Source: Eggerthellaceae bacterium (GTDB lineage: Bacteria > Actinomycetota > Coriobacteriia > Coriobacteriales > Eggerthellaceae). Taken from it: DNA of 7,589 nt. The notes beneath the pieces are model-generated. The model ran no database searches. It worked only from the letters and a program-made list of their open reading frames with translations, and was not told the origin of the DNA. Location: the NCBI GenBank assembly GCA_900754955.1, contig CAAEEV010000213.1:1-7589 (forward strand). The letters run 5' to 3'. Within the stretch, counting starts at the first letter, position 1; the number at the start of each line of letters is the position of its first letter. A program made the translations under genes and the position numbers. Positions 1 through 4,752 of the stretch are shown piece by piece.

Positions 1-348
1 AAGCTGGCCCGCCGTGAAGCAGCCAATGAGGTTCAGCACGGCGAACACCGCGCCGATGATGGCGATCACGAAGAACGGCATGATCTTGTTGGGGTCCTTC
101 GCACCGCGCAGGCCGAGCAGACCCACGACGAGATCGATGATGCCGCTGACGAGCGCGCCACCCGCCAGCACGAACAGCATGCCCGCGCCGAGCGCAAGCT
201 GCTCCTGCTCGGCGGCGGAGGCATCCGCGCCCGCCATGACGCCCGCCGCGCCGCCCGCGCAGGTGACGAGCCCGGCGAGGATGGAGAGAATCGCGACGAC
301 GATCACGATGATCGAGATCACCTTGATTGCCTTCTGGGAACCGGTCAT
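1..348 (-). CDS. Small integral membrane protein, partial (C-terminus beyond window)
   Basis: The minus-strand frame is open from ATG at 348 to the window edge, giving 116 residues with no stop. The start follows an AAAGGA ribosome site (about 355-360), 7-8 nt upstream. Three hydrophobic segments are visible at about residues 8-38 (rich in Ile, Val, Ala and Gly), 51-80 and 89-112. A short acidic, Glu/Gln-containing linker (about 42-50) and a charged RGAKDPNK loop (81-88) separate them. The protein is therefore a multi-spanning membrane protein of three or four helices. There is no catalytic motif and I cannot name a family; it resembles the small uncharacterised four-helix membrane proteins common in actinobacteria. 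It is divergent from the split-barrel gene at 515 across 166 bp. The plus-strand reading of the same DNA is a shadow: the membrane pattern appears only on the minus strand. Confidence 0.75.
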   Translation of the reverse strand, partial: MTGSQKAIKVISIIVIVVAILSILAGLVTCAGGAAGVMAGADASAAEQEQLALGAGMLFVLAGGALVSGIIDLVVGLLGLRGAKDPNKIMPFFVIAIIGAVFAVLNLIGCFTAGQL

Positions 349-402
349 GAGATTTCCTTTCGCAAAGCAGGCGAGCGCACGTACCGCACGTCCGCCAATG
401 GT

Positions 403-408
403 TACAAT
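403..408 (+). promoter_or_regulatory. Possible -10 box (TACAAT) for the gene at 515
   Basis: TACAAT lies in the divergent gap between the membrane protein and the split-barrel gene, about 105 nt before the chosen start. No convincing -35 hexamer is visible 16-18 nt upstream, so this is only a candidate. It is one of the few AT-rich spots in the 349-514 gap. On the other strand the same bases read ATTGTA and could in principle serve the membrane gene. Confidence 0.25.
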
Positions 409-514
409 AGCCTTGCAATTCTAGGCGAACGCTCCGCCGGGCACGCGCTCAAAGCCCATCCTGAACGAAGCGTTGAATCACGCGCAACCCACTTCAAACC
501 GAAGGAAGCAGCTC

Positions 515-931
515 ATGCAAGCAGATACCTCCACCCGCAAGTTCACCGACATGGACGCCGCCGCCCTGAAAGCATCGATGGCGCGCTTCGCAGGCGTGGC
601 CGTCGTGGCAACCGTGAATCCCGACGGCACGCCCGACGCCGCCATCTTCGTGCCCGTCATGCCCGATGAGGAGCACGTCATCCTTATCCTGGCCGACAAC
701 CACACGCGCGCCAACATCGAGCGCGCCGGCGTCGCCCACCTCGTCTACGACGTGCCGAACCCCGCCGCTGAGGACAAGGCCGCCCGTCATGCGGGTGCGC
801 GCCTCGATCTCGCGCTTGTGCGCAACGAAGGCGCCGACGCCGCCGAATGGCAGCGCGTCGCCGATTCCTTCCCCCGTATGAACCCCGCCGTCATGATCCT
901 GCGCATCGAGCGCATCCTGCCCGTGGGGTGA
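515..931 (+). CDS. Pyridoxamine 5'-phosphate oxidase family (FMN-binding split barrel) protein
   Basis: This 138-residue protein has the small split-barrel pattern. A helix (about LKASMARFAGVAVVATV) leads into the strand-turn-strand NPDGTPDAAIF, then a strand ending in HVILILADN, the segment TRANIERAG, a further strand VAHLVYDV, and a final strand AVMILRIERILPV. Members usually bind FMN or F420 and reduce or bind small flavin, pyridoxal or haem-type ligands. Nothing here fixes the substrate. I chose the ATG at 515 because GAAGGAAG (501-508) sits at ribosome-site distance before it. An in-frame TTG at 473 would add 14 residues (152 in all) but has no good ribosome site. The gene stands alone, divergent from the membrane gene and convergent with the DUF262 operon. 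Fold assignment is fairly secure; function is unknown. Confidence 0.75.
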   Translation: MQADTSTRKFTDMDAAALKASMARFAGVAVVATVNPDGTPDAAIFVPVMPDEEHVILILADNHTRANIERAGVAHLVYDVPNPAAEDKAARHAGARLDLALVRNEGADAAEWQRVADSFPRMNPAVMILRIERILPVG

Positions 932-951
932 TCACCGCGCTTGCGGCAAGT

Positions 952-980
952 GGCGACAAGTGGGCAGGTCACCTTCCGTC
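952..980 (+). repeat. 29-nt hairpin element, copy 1 (right arm decayed)
   Basis: Left arm GGCGACAAGTG, loop GGCAGGT, right arm CACCTTCCGTC. The 11-7-11 layout matches copy 3 at 1056. The three base pairs next to the loop and most of the outer ones still form, but three inner pairs are lost. The loop is identical to that of copy 2. Confidence 0.6.
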
Positions 981-985
981 AAACG

Positions 986-1014
986 GGTGTCAAATGGGCA
1001 GGTCGTTTGCCATT
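986..1014 (+). repeat. 29-nt hairpin element, copy 2
   Basis: Left arm GGTGTCAAATG, loop GGCAGGT, right arm CGTTTGCCATT. Pairing the arms gives 10 of 11 pairs, counting three G-T wobbles. The changes relative to copy 3 fall on both arms, which suggests selection on the stem rather than on the exact bases. Confidence 0.65.
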
Positions 1015-1055
1015 TCGCTGTCACAATCCCGTGCATCGAACGCTCCTGCCCGCAC

Positions 1056-1084
1056 GGCGACAGGCGGACAGGTCGCTTGTCGCC
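1056..1084 (+). repeat. 29-nt hairpin element, copy 3 (full stem)
   Basis: Left arm GGCGACAGGCG (1056-1066), loop GACAGGT (1067-1073), right arm CGCTTGTCGCC (1074-1084). All 11 pairs form, one of them a G-T wobble. This and the copy at 7052-7080 define the element's consensus. Confidence 0.75.
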
Positions 1085-1154
1085 GCGCGCCGTCGCTTGC
1101 CGCTCGTCGTCGCCCGTCACCGCGCGCCGTCCGCGCAGCCGCCCGTCGCCGCAG

Positions 1155-2204
1155 CTAGCCTCCGAACCCCTCGGGCTTGCCCATGACCCACTCGATGTGG
1201 GTCGTCGCGTAGGTGGAGTCGATCCGCGCGGCGAAGTCCAGACAGGTCGCGTTGATGCTCTCCAGGACCCTTTCCAGCGGCATGTCCAGCTTGCCGGTCA
1301 GGTGCTTCTTGAACGCGCCGTACAAGTCCGTGCGCGTGCGCATGTTTGCCCGAGGAATGTGCCTCGTCGCCCATGCGTGGAGCGCGGCGTCGAACACCAC
1401 GCCCTCGACCTTGGCGCGACGACGCTGCGGCGGCATGCCGATCGGCGTCTTCCGCTTCTCCATCACGCGCTCCTCGAGCTCGTCGAACGTGTTTTCAAGC
1501 GGCTCCCAGTACAGTTCGAACAGCCGCCGCTGCTCGTCTTTGCCCGCGCGCGTCAGAAGCAGGTTGCGCACCAGATCGGACACGCGCAGCGGCGAACCCT
1601 TCGCGTTGAGGCTCTCGTAGATAAGCTGGGGCTTGTCCTCGCCCTCGAGTCGAGCCATCACGATCGTGAACAACCCGAGCCCGCGCAGCACCTCCTGCGC
1701 GTCGGCTTCTGCGCGTCTGAGCTTAGAGAGAAAGCGGTCGTGGGTTCGATGGACCAGCTCGGACGCCTCATCGTCGTTCGGACGCTCGCGGGCGAAGATG
1801 ACGGTATCCATCGACAGGCGGTCGAAGCGCGACAGGACGATCCTGGGGACGCGCTCGCTCTCCGCGTCGACCGTGAGGTAGCGTCGCGTCAGCTCGTCGG
1901 CGAGGGCGGGATCGTCCTCGCGGGAGAAGTCCCGCAGAGCGGCAAGGAGCAGCGTCGCCGTCGCCAGGCGCTGCTGGCCGTCAACGAGAATGAGCTTGCG
2001 CGGACCGCCGTCGTCGCGCCCGGGGCGGTACAGCGTCACGCCCGTGTAGTGGGGACGTCCTTCGCGCGCTGCCCGAACCGCATCGGTCAAAAACACGTCG
2101 CACTGGCTTTCGGTCCAAGAATACGCACGCTGAAATACGGGGATGACGAACTGCGCGCCCTCATCGCCGAGCATCTCGAGAAGCGTCGTCTTCGCGATCC
2201 TCAT
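1155..2204 (-). CDS. DUF262 (GmrSD N-terminal-like) protein B, without HNH domain
   Basis: This 349-residue protein carries the hallmarks of DUF262 (a ParB/sulfiredoxin-type fold): IPVFQRAYSW at 21-30, VDGQQR at 74-79, and the YESLNAKGSPL...SDLVRNLLL block at about 196-217. In GmrSD and SspE defence proteins the DGQQR motif belongs to the nucleotide-hydrolysing, modification-sensing module, and a C-terminal DUF1524 HNH nuclease usually follows. Here the protein ends at ...GKPEGFGG after a helical middle region, and I see no HNH-like histidine cluster. ATG at 2204 begins 3 nt after the stop of protein A, with GAGGTGG inside the end of A as ribosome site, so the two are translationally linked. 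Its motif positions match A almost residue for residue, pointing to an old duplication. A role in phage or plasmid defence is inference from the family. Confidence 0.85.
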   Translation of the reverse strand: MRIAKTTLLEMLGDEGAQFVIPVFQRAYSWTESQCDVFLTDAVRAAREGRPHYTGVTLYRPGRDDGGPRKLILVDGQQRLATATLLLAALRDFSREDDPALADELTRRYLTVDAESERVPRIVLSRFDRLSMDTVIFARERPNDDEASELVHRTHDRFLSKLRRAEADAQEVLRGLGLFTIVMARLEGEDKPQLIYESLNAKGSPLRVSDLVRNLLLTRAGKDEQRRLFELYWEPLENTFDELEERVMEKRKTPIGMPPQRRRAKVEGVVFDAALHAWATRHIPRANMRTRTDLYGAFKKHLTGKLDMPLERVLESINATCLDFAARIDSTYATTHIEWVMGKPEGFGG

Positions 2205-2207
2205 CGC

Positions 2208-3302
2208 CTACCACCTCTCATCGACTTCCTGAACGCCACGCTGGATCCGCGTCGCATACTCCTCGTTGCCCGCCGCCTTGCGCGCGTACGTCCCCGTTCT
2301 GGTGAGCGGGCCGCTTTCCGCCCATTTGCGCGCGTGGAACTTCTTGACCGCGTGGTAGCGGTACTGCTCGCGCCACATGAAGCAGAACGACCGCAGCTCC
2401 TTGAGGATGCCCTCGCGCGACCCGTGGTACTCATCCTCAACGTAGCGTTTGAACGAGTAGTACACCTGCTCGGGACTTCCGATGCGCGCTTGGCGGAACC
2501 GGATGCTCAGCCACGCCTTGATGGCGCTGTTGAGCTTGAGCGAGGCGGGGTCGGGGTAGAACAGGCTCTCCGCCTCGAACCAGTACTCGTTGTAGAGGCG
2601 CTCTTGCTCGTCGTAATCCTCCTCGAGCAGCAGGTAGTTGCGCACCATGTCGGCAAGCGTGAGCGGCAGGCCCTTGGAGTTGACGCTCTCGAACACCTCC
2701 TGCGCGTCGAGCGCACTGTCGGCGTGCACGACCAGAACGAACAGCCTTCCTACGCCACTCCAGAACCGCACGGCATCGAACTCGGGATCTTCCATCCGCT
2801 CCTCGAAGAACGCGAGGTTGCCTGCAATGCGCGGGGAAGGATGTTCGGGCAGTGGGGCGCCGTCGAGCTCCGCCCGCAACGTCGCATCGTCCTCGCGGGA
2901 GAGGAGAAGACGCGGTTCGGTACCTTGCCCAGACGGGATACGCAGCAACGTCTTCCGTATCGCGTCGGGGCGCGGCAGGACGTCGGAGGACGAAGTCGCG
3001 CCCTGCGGCAAACGCTCAAGGCGGCGGGCGAACGCGATGAGAACCAGCGTGAGCGTGGTAATGCGCTGCTGACCGTCGATCACGTCGATTCTGCCGTCGT
3101 CAGCGATCGCGCCCCCGTCTCCTTCGAAGAGCATCACACCCGTGAAGTGCGGGCGACTATCTCGCCCCGCACGCAGGATGTCGAGCCAGAGTTCTTCGCA
3201 CTGGCGCGTAGTCCACGAGTACACACGCTGATACGAGGGAATGGCAAGCCCCCGCTCGGATCGGGACAGAAGATCAAGAATCGTTGTCTGCATGACCTCC
3301 AT
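2208..3302 (-). CDS. DUF262 (GmrSD N-terminal-like) protein A, without HNH domain
   Basis: This 364-residue protein has IPSYQRVYSW at 21-30, VIDGQQRITTLTL with DGQQR at 76-80, and VFESVNSKGLPL...ADMVRNYLLL from about 203. These are the three conserved blocks of DUF262. The remainder is helical and charged (for example the Glu/Asp/Tyr-rich EEDYDEQERLYNEYWFEAE stretch) and ends in QEVDERW. No DUF1524/HNH nuclease domain is visible, and the length fits DUF262 plus the middle helical region only. I chose ATG at 3302 because TAAGGAGG, overlapping the marR stop codon, lies 6 nt upstream. The internal ATG at residue 4 has its GGAGGT only 1 nt away, which is too close. It is the middle gene of marR-A-B. 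It may act with B as a heteromer, either as a DNA-modification sensor or as a remnant of a restriction system; this is inferred. Confidence 0.85.
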   Translation of the reverse strand: MEVMQTTILDLLSRSERGLAIPSYQRVYSWTTRQCEELWLDILRAGRDSRPHFTGVMLFEGDGGAIADDGRIDVIDGQQRITTLTLVLIAFARRLERLPQGATSSSDVLPRPDAIRKTLLRIPSGQGTEPRLLLSREDDATLRAELDGAPLPEHPSPRIAGNLAFFEERMEDPEFDAVRFWSGVGRLFVLVVHADSALDAQEVFESVNSKGLPLTLADMVRNYLLLEEDYDEQERLYNEYWFEAESLFYPDPASLKLNSAIKAWLSIRFRQARIGSPEQVYYSFKRYVEDEYHGSREGILKELRSFCFMWREQYRYHAVKKFHARKWAESGPLTRTGTYARKAAGNEEYATRIQRGVQEVDERW

Positions 3303-3313
3303 AGCCGGCCTCC

Positions 3314-3775
3314 TTACCGTGCCTCTTCGCCCAGCATGCCGCTTCGTTCTACCGGCTGCTTCGTCAAACTACCGGGGATCTCCCTCACGGCAGCCAAGAT
3401 GTCGGCACCGACGCGCTCCTCCATCAACGCCTGCGCGGCGTTCCAGCGCGGCATCGCATCCGCGAGAACCCGATCGCCCTCCGGGCTCACGCAGAGCTGG
3501 CGATCGCGCGCGCCCTTTTGCGACATATCTTCCACCAACCCCTTTTCGATCAGGGGTTTCAGCGAACGAACGAGGGTGGTGCGATCAAGGCCGATGCGCT
3601 TGGCGATTGCGCTCGTCGTGCACGACTGCAGCTCAGATACGGTGTTGAGGATGGTGAACTGGCACGGCGTGACGCCCGAGGGGCAAAGCGCTTGGGCATA
3701 GAGCTCGCTCACCGCCCGCGTGGCGCGACGGAACTGCACGCAGTAGCAGGCTACATTGTCGAGAACGTTGCCCAC
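3314..3775 (-). CDS. MarR-family transcriptional regulator (GTG start)
   Basis: This 153-residue protein has the usual MarR length and layout. An N-terminal dimerisation helix starts with CYCVQFRRATRAVSELYAQAL (10-30). The helix-turn-helix follows: TSAIAKRIGLDRTTLVRSLKPL (54-75). The wing is DRQLCVSPEGDRVL (91-104), and the C-terminal helix is about 106-130. The GTG at 3775 is preceded by AGGGGG at a 6-nt gap, and no better ATG is present. Six cysteines (10, 12, 31, 38, 52, 95) are many for this family and would allow thiol-based sensing, although no ligand can be named. It leads the operon marR-DUF262 A-DUF262 B; its stop codon is part of the ribosome site of the next gene. A perfect palindrome at its own start of transcription is the likely binding site. 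Confidence 0.9.
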   Translation of the reverse strand: MGNVLDNVACYCVQFRRATRAVSELYAQALCPSGVTPCQFTILNTVSELQSCTTSAIAKRIGLDRTTLVRSLKPLIEKGLVEDMSQKGARDRQLCVSPEGDRVLADAMPRWNAAQALMEERVGADILAAVREIPGSLTKQPVERSGMLGEEAR

Positions 3776-3796
3776 AGCCAGCCCCCTCTTCTATTT

Positions 3797-3810
3797 CGTG
3801 TATATACACG
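3797..3810. promoter_or_regulatory. Perfect 14-bp palindrome, probable MarR operator
   Basis: CGTGTATATACACG reads the same on both strands. It lies 22-35 nt upstream of the marR GTG, immediately downstream of a TATAAT box on the minus strand, so it covers the expected transcription start (about 3804). Its length and AT-rich core fit MarR dimer sites. Binding there would block the promoter, which predicts autorepression of the whole marR-DUF262 operon. Confidence 0.7.
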
Positions 3811-3819
3811 ATTATAACA
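3811..3819 (-). promoter_or_regulatory. Extended -10 promoter of the marR-DUF262 operon
   Basis: Read on the minus strand the sequence is TGTTATAAT: a perfect TATAAT (3816-3811) with the TG of an extended -10 one base upstream. No good -35 hexamer is visible, which is normal for extended -10 promoters. The predicted transcript starts near 3804 and has a leader of about 29 nt before the GTG. Confidence 0.7.
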
Positions 3820-3830
3820 CGTGGGACCAT

Positions 3831-4103
3831 CGCCTCAGTTCATTCGATGGAAAACGATGCCGAGCAGACGGATCGTTGGCGACAAGCGAGTGTTCTCTCC
3901 GCAGCCACACGCACACGAGCCACACCCCGTCTCGCCACGAAGCTCAGGTCACCGTAGCCCCGACGCCAAGACCTCCAAGCAGCGCCCGGCGCCCCGCGAA
4001 GGACGGGCGCCTTCGACGCGGCCGTAAGCCGTAACGCCGCAGCCTCCGATCGCAACAAGCATCCGTCGCCGGAAAAGCCGCTCGCCAGCGACGGCAGACG
4101 CAA
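3831..4103. other. Gene-free stretch with scattered short inverted repeats
   Basis: I see no credible gene on either strand; the open frames here have Arg/Pro/Ser-rich, low-complexity translations typical of GC-rich non-coding DNA. Contents worth noting are two 7-bp inverted repeats: GGCGCCC (3988-3994) with GGGCGCC (4005-4011), and CCGTCGC (4063-4069) with GCGACGG (4088-4094). A lone GGCGACAAGCG (3878-3888) equals the left arm of the 29-nt hairpin element without its loop or right arm. It sits between the marR promoter and the broken aldo/keto reductase fragment and is probably degenerate DNA left by rearrangement. Confidence 0.5.
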
Positions 4104-4160
4104 GTTCGCGGACGTTTCGGCAGAAATCACCCAGGGAAAGCTGCCGAAACGTCCGCGAAC
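4104..4160. repeat. Perfect 20-bp inverted repeat with 17-nt loop
   Basis: The left arm is GTTCGCGGACGTTTCGGCAG (4104-4123) and the right arm (4141-4160) is its exact reverse complement. The 17-nt spacer starts AAATCACCC. There is no T-run after either end, so it is not an ordinary terminator. The right arm stops exactly where similarity to the aldo/keto reductase gene begins, as if the repeat, or the DNA carrying it, had cut that gene. Confidence 0.85.
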
Positions 4161-4343
4161 CTGCAGCGCAGCCGGCTTGATTTCGGCTGCCCCCCACGAT
4201 CTCCCCCCCCCATCTTGCGCGCGGGGAAATTGGGACAGGCCGATCGAGCGTTCCTTGCCCGCGCGCACGGCCTCCCCCGTCGCGCGCCAGCCGCTCACGT
4301 AGTCGCCGTAGGGCTGGTGGAACAGCAGCAGATCGGCGACAAA
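4161..4343 (-). pseudogene. Aldo/keto reductase fragment (middle part only)
   Basis: Read on the minus strand this encodes VADLLLFHQPYGDYVSGW, then ATGEAVRAGKERSIGLSQFP, then AAEIKPAALQV, which is the middle of an aldo/keto reductase. It aligns with the gene at 7105-7589: 27 identical bases at 4161-4187 against 7495-7521, and a second identical run over ATCTTGCGCGCGGGGAA. Relative to that gene it has one extra base near the SNF motif (TCCCAATTT) and five extra in a G-rich stretch that includes a run of nine G. Together these restore the frame but garble about nine residues. The N-terminal part with the catalytic residues and everything after LQV are missing. The break at 4160/4161 coincides with the perfect inverted repeat. 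Confidence 0.75.
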
Positions 4344-4346
4344 AAG

Positions 4347-4375
4347 GGTGACAAGTGGGCAAGATCATGAACGCA
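4347..4375 (+). repeat. 29-nt hairpin element, copy 4 (left half only)
   Basis: GGTGACAAGTG (4347-4357) is a perfect left arm and is followed by GGCAAGA, close to the family loop GGCAGGT. The right arm is not recognisable. It separates the aldo/keto reductase fragment from the flavin-reductase-like remnant. Confidence 0.45.
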
Positions 4376-4517
4376 CTCGTTGACGATCCTGGGCGAGCAC
4401 GGCAAGGTCGACTTCGGCAAATTCCAGCCGCTCGTCTACGACGCCGCGGACACGACCTACCGCGTAGCGGACAAGAAGGTCGACAGCGCCCGAAGCGTCG
4501 GCAAGGCGCTCATCTAG
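4371..4517 (+). pseudogene. 3' remnant of a probable flavin reductase gene
   Basis: The frame is open from 4371, just after an in-frame TGA at 4368-4370, to TAG at 4515-4517. It encodes about 48 residues, including LTILGEHGKVDFGKFQPLVYD and, further on, TYRVADKKVDSARSVGKALI. The pattern KVDFxKFxPLVYD...YRV...GKAL matches the C-terminus of flavin reductase-like FMN-binding split-barrel proteins, which are normally about 180-200 residues, so three quarters or more is missing. There is no ribosome site; a TTG at 4380 is the only possible start. The coding look is clear, but the family assignment rests on a short tail and is tentative. Possibly it is a short free-standing protein, though I think that unlikely. 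Confidence 0.45.
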
Positions 4518-4707
4518 CCCCGGCATTCGCCCACGTCGCCATCCACGCTCGCTCACAGTGCGCCGCGCCAGGCCCCAGGACGGAAACCCTGCCAGAAGCG
4601 CATGCGGAGGCGCTCGTCGAAGCCGCACAGCGTCCGATCACGCACCTCCCTGCAAACTCTCTGTAAAACCCGCGTGAGGCACCTCGCACGCCTGCGCGCC
4701 TCCAACC

Positions 4708-4713
4708 TATACT
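4708..4713 (+). promoter_or_regulatory. Probable -10 box for the radical SAM operon
   Basis: TATACT lies 39 nt before the radical SAM start codon, in a 235-bp gap (4518-4752) with no other recognisable feature. It would give a leader of about 33 nt ending in AGAAGGAG. No clear -35 hexamer is visible 16-18 nt upstream, so a regulator may be needed or the promoter may be weak. Confidence 0.4.
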
Positions 4714-4752
4714 TGTCCGAGAAGCCGAACGGCGACTACAGAAGGAGCGCGC

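Larger units (their letters stand above)
932..1154. other. Convergent intergenic region packed with short hairpin repeats
   Basis: This gap lies between the stop of the split-barrel gene and the stop of the second DUF262 gene. No coding signal is visible. It holds three copies of a 29-nt hairpin element (listed separately). It also holds a 16-bp direct repeat with one mismatch: GTCGCCGCGCGCCGTC at 1079-1094 and GTCACCGCGCGCCGTC at 1116-1131. No T-run follows any of the hairpins on either strand, so they are not textbook intrinsic terminators, although their placement between converging genes would fit transcript-end formation. Confidence 0.7.

Noticed and set aside
14..424. 136-codon plus-strand open frame
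   Set aside because: The opposite strand encodes a convincing multi-helix membrane protein with a ribosome site. This frame is Met/Ala/Pro/Ser-rich noise.
473..514. TTG at 473 as start of the split-barrel gene
   Set aside because: No good ribosome site precedes it, whereas GAAGGAAG stands at proper distance before the ATG at 515.
952..1084. CRISPR array
   Set aside because: Three hairpin copies have uneven spacing (34 and 70 nt between starts), differ in sequence, and a further copy occurs in the opposite orientation far away. No cas gene is present.
960..3701. 913-codon open frame on the plus strand
   Set aside because: It lies antisense to marR and both DUF262 genes. Its translation is Arg/Ala/Leu/Val-rich without domain pattern, while the minus strand shows conserved motifs, ribosome sites and operon spacing. 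It is a GC-rich shadow.
3756..4034. Plus-strand open frame across the marR promoter
   Set aside because: It crosses the promoter and operator, has low-complexity Arg/Pro/Ser/Thr content and no ribosome site.
4104..4160. Intrinsic terminator
   Set aside because: The stem is strong, but no T-run follows on either strand and the 17-nt loop is long.
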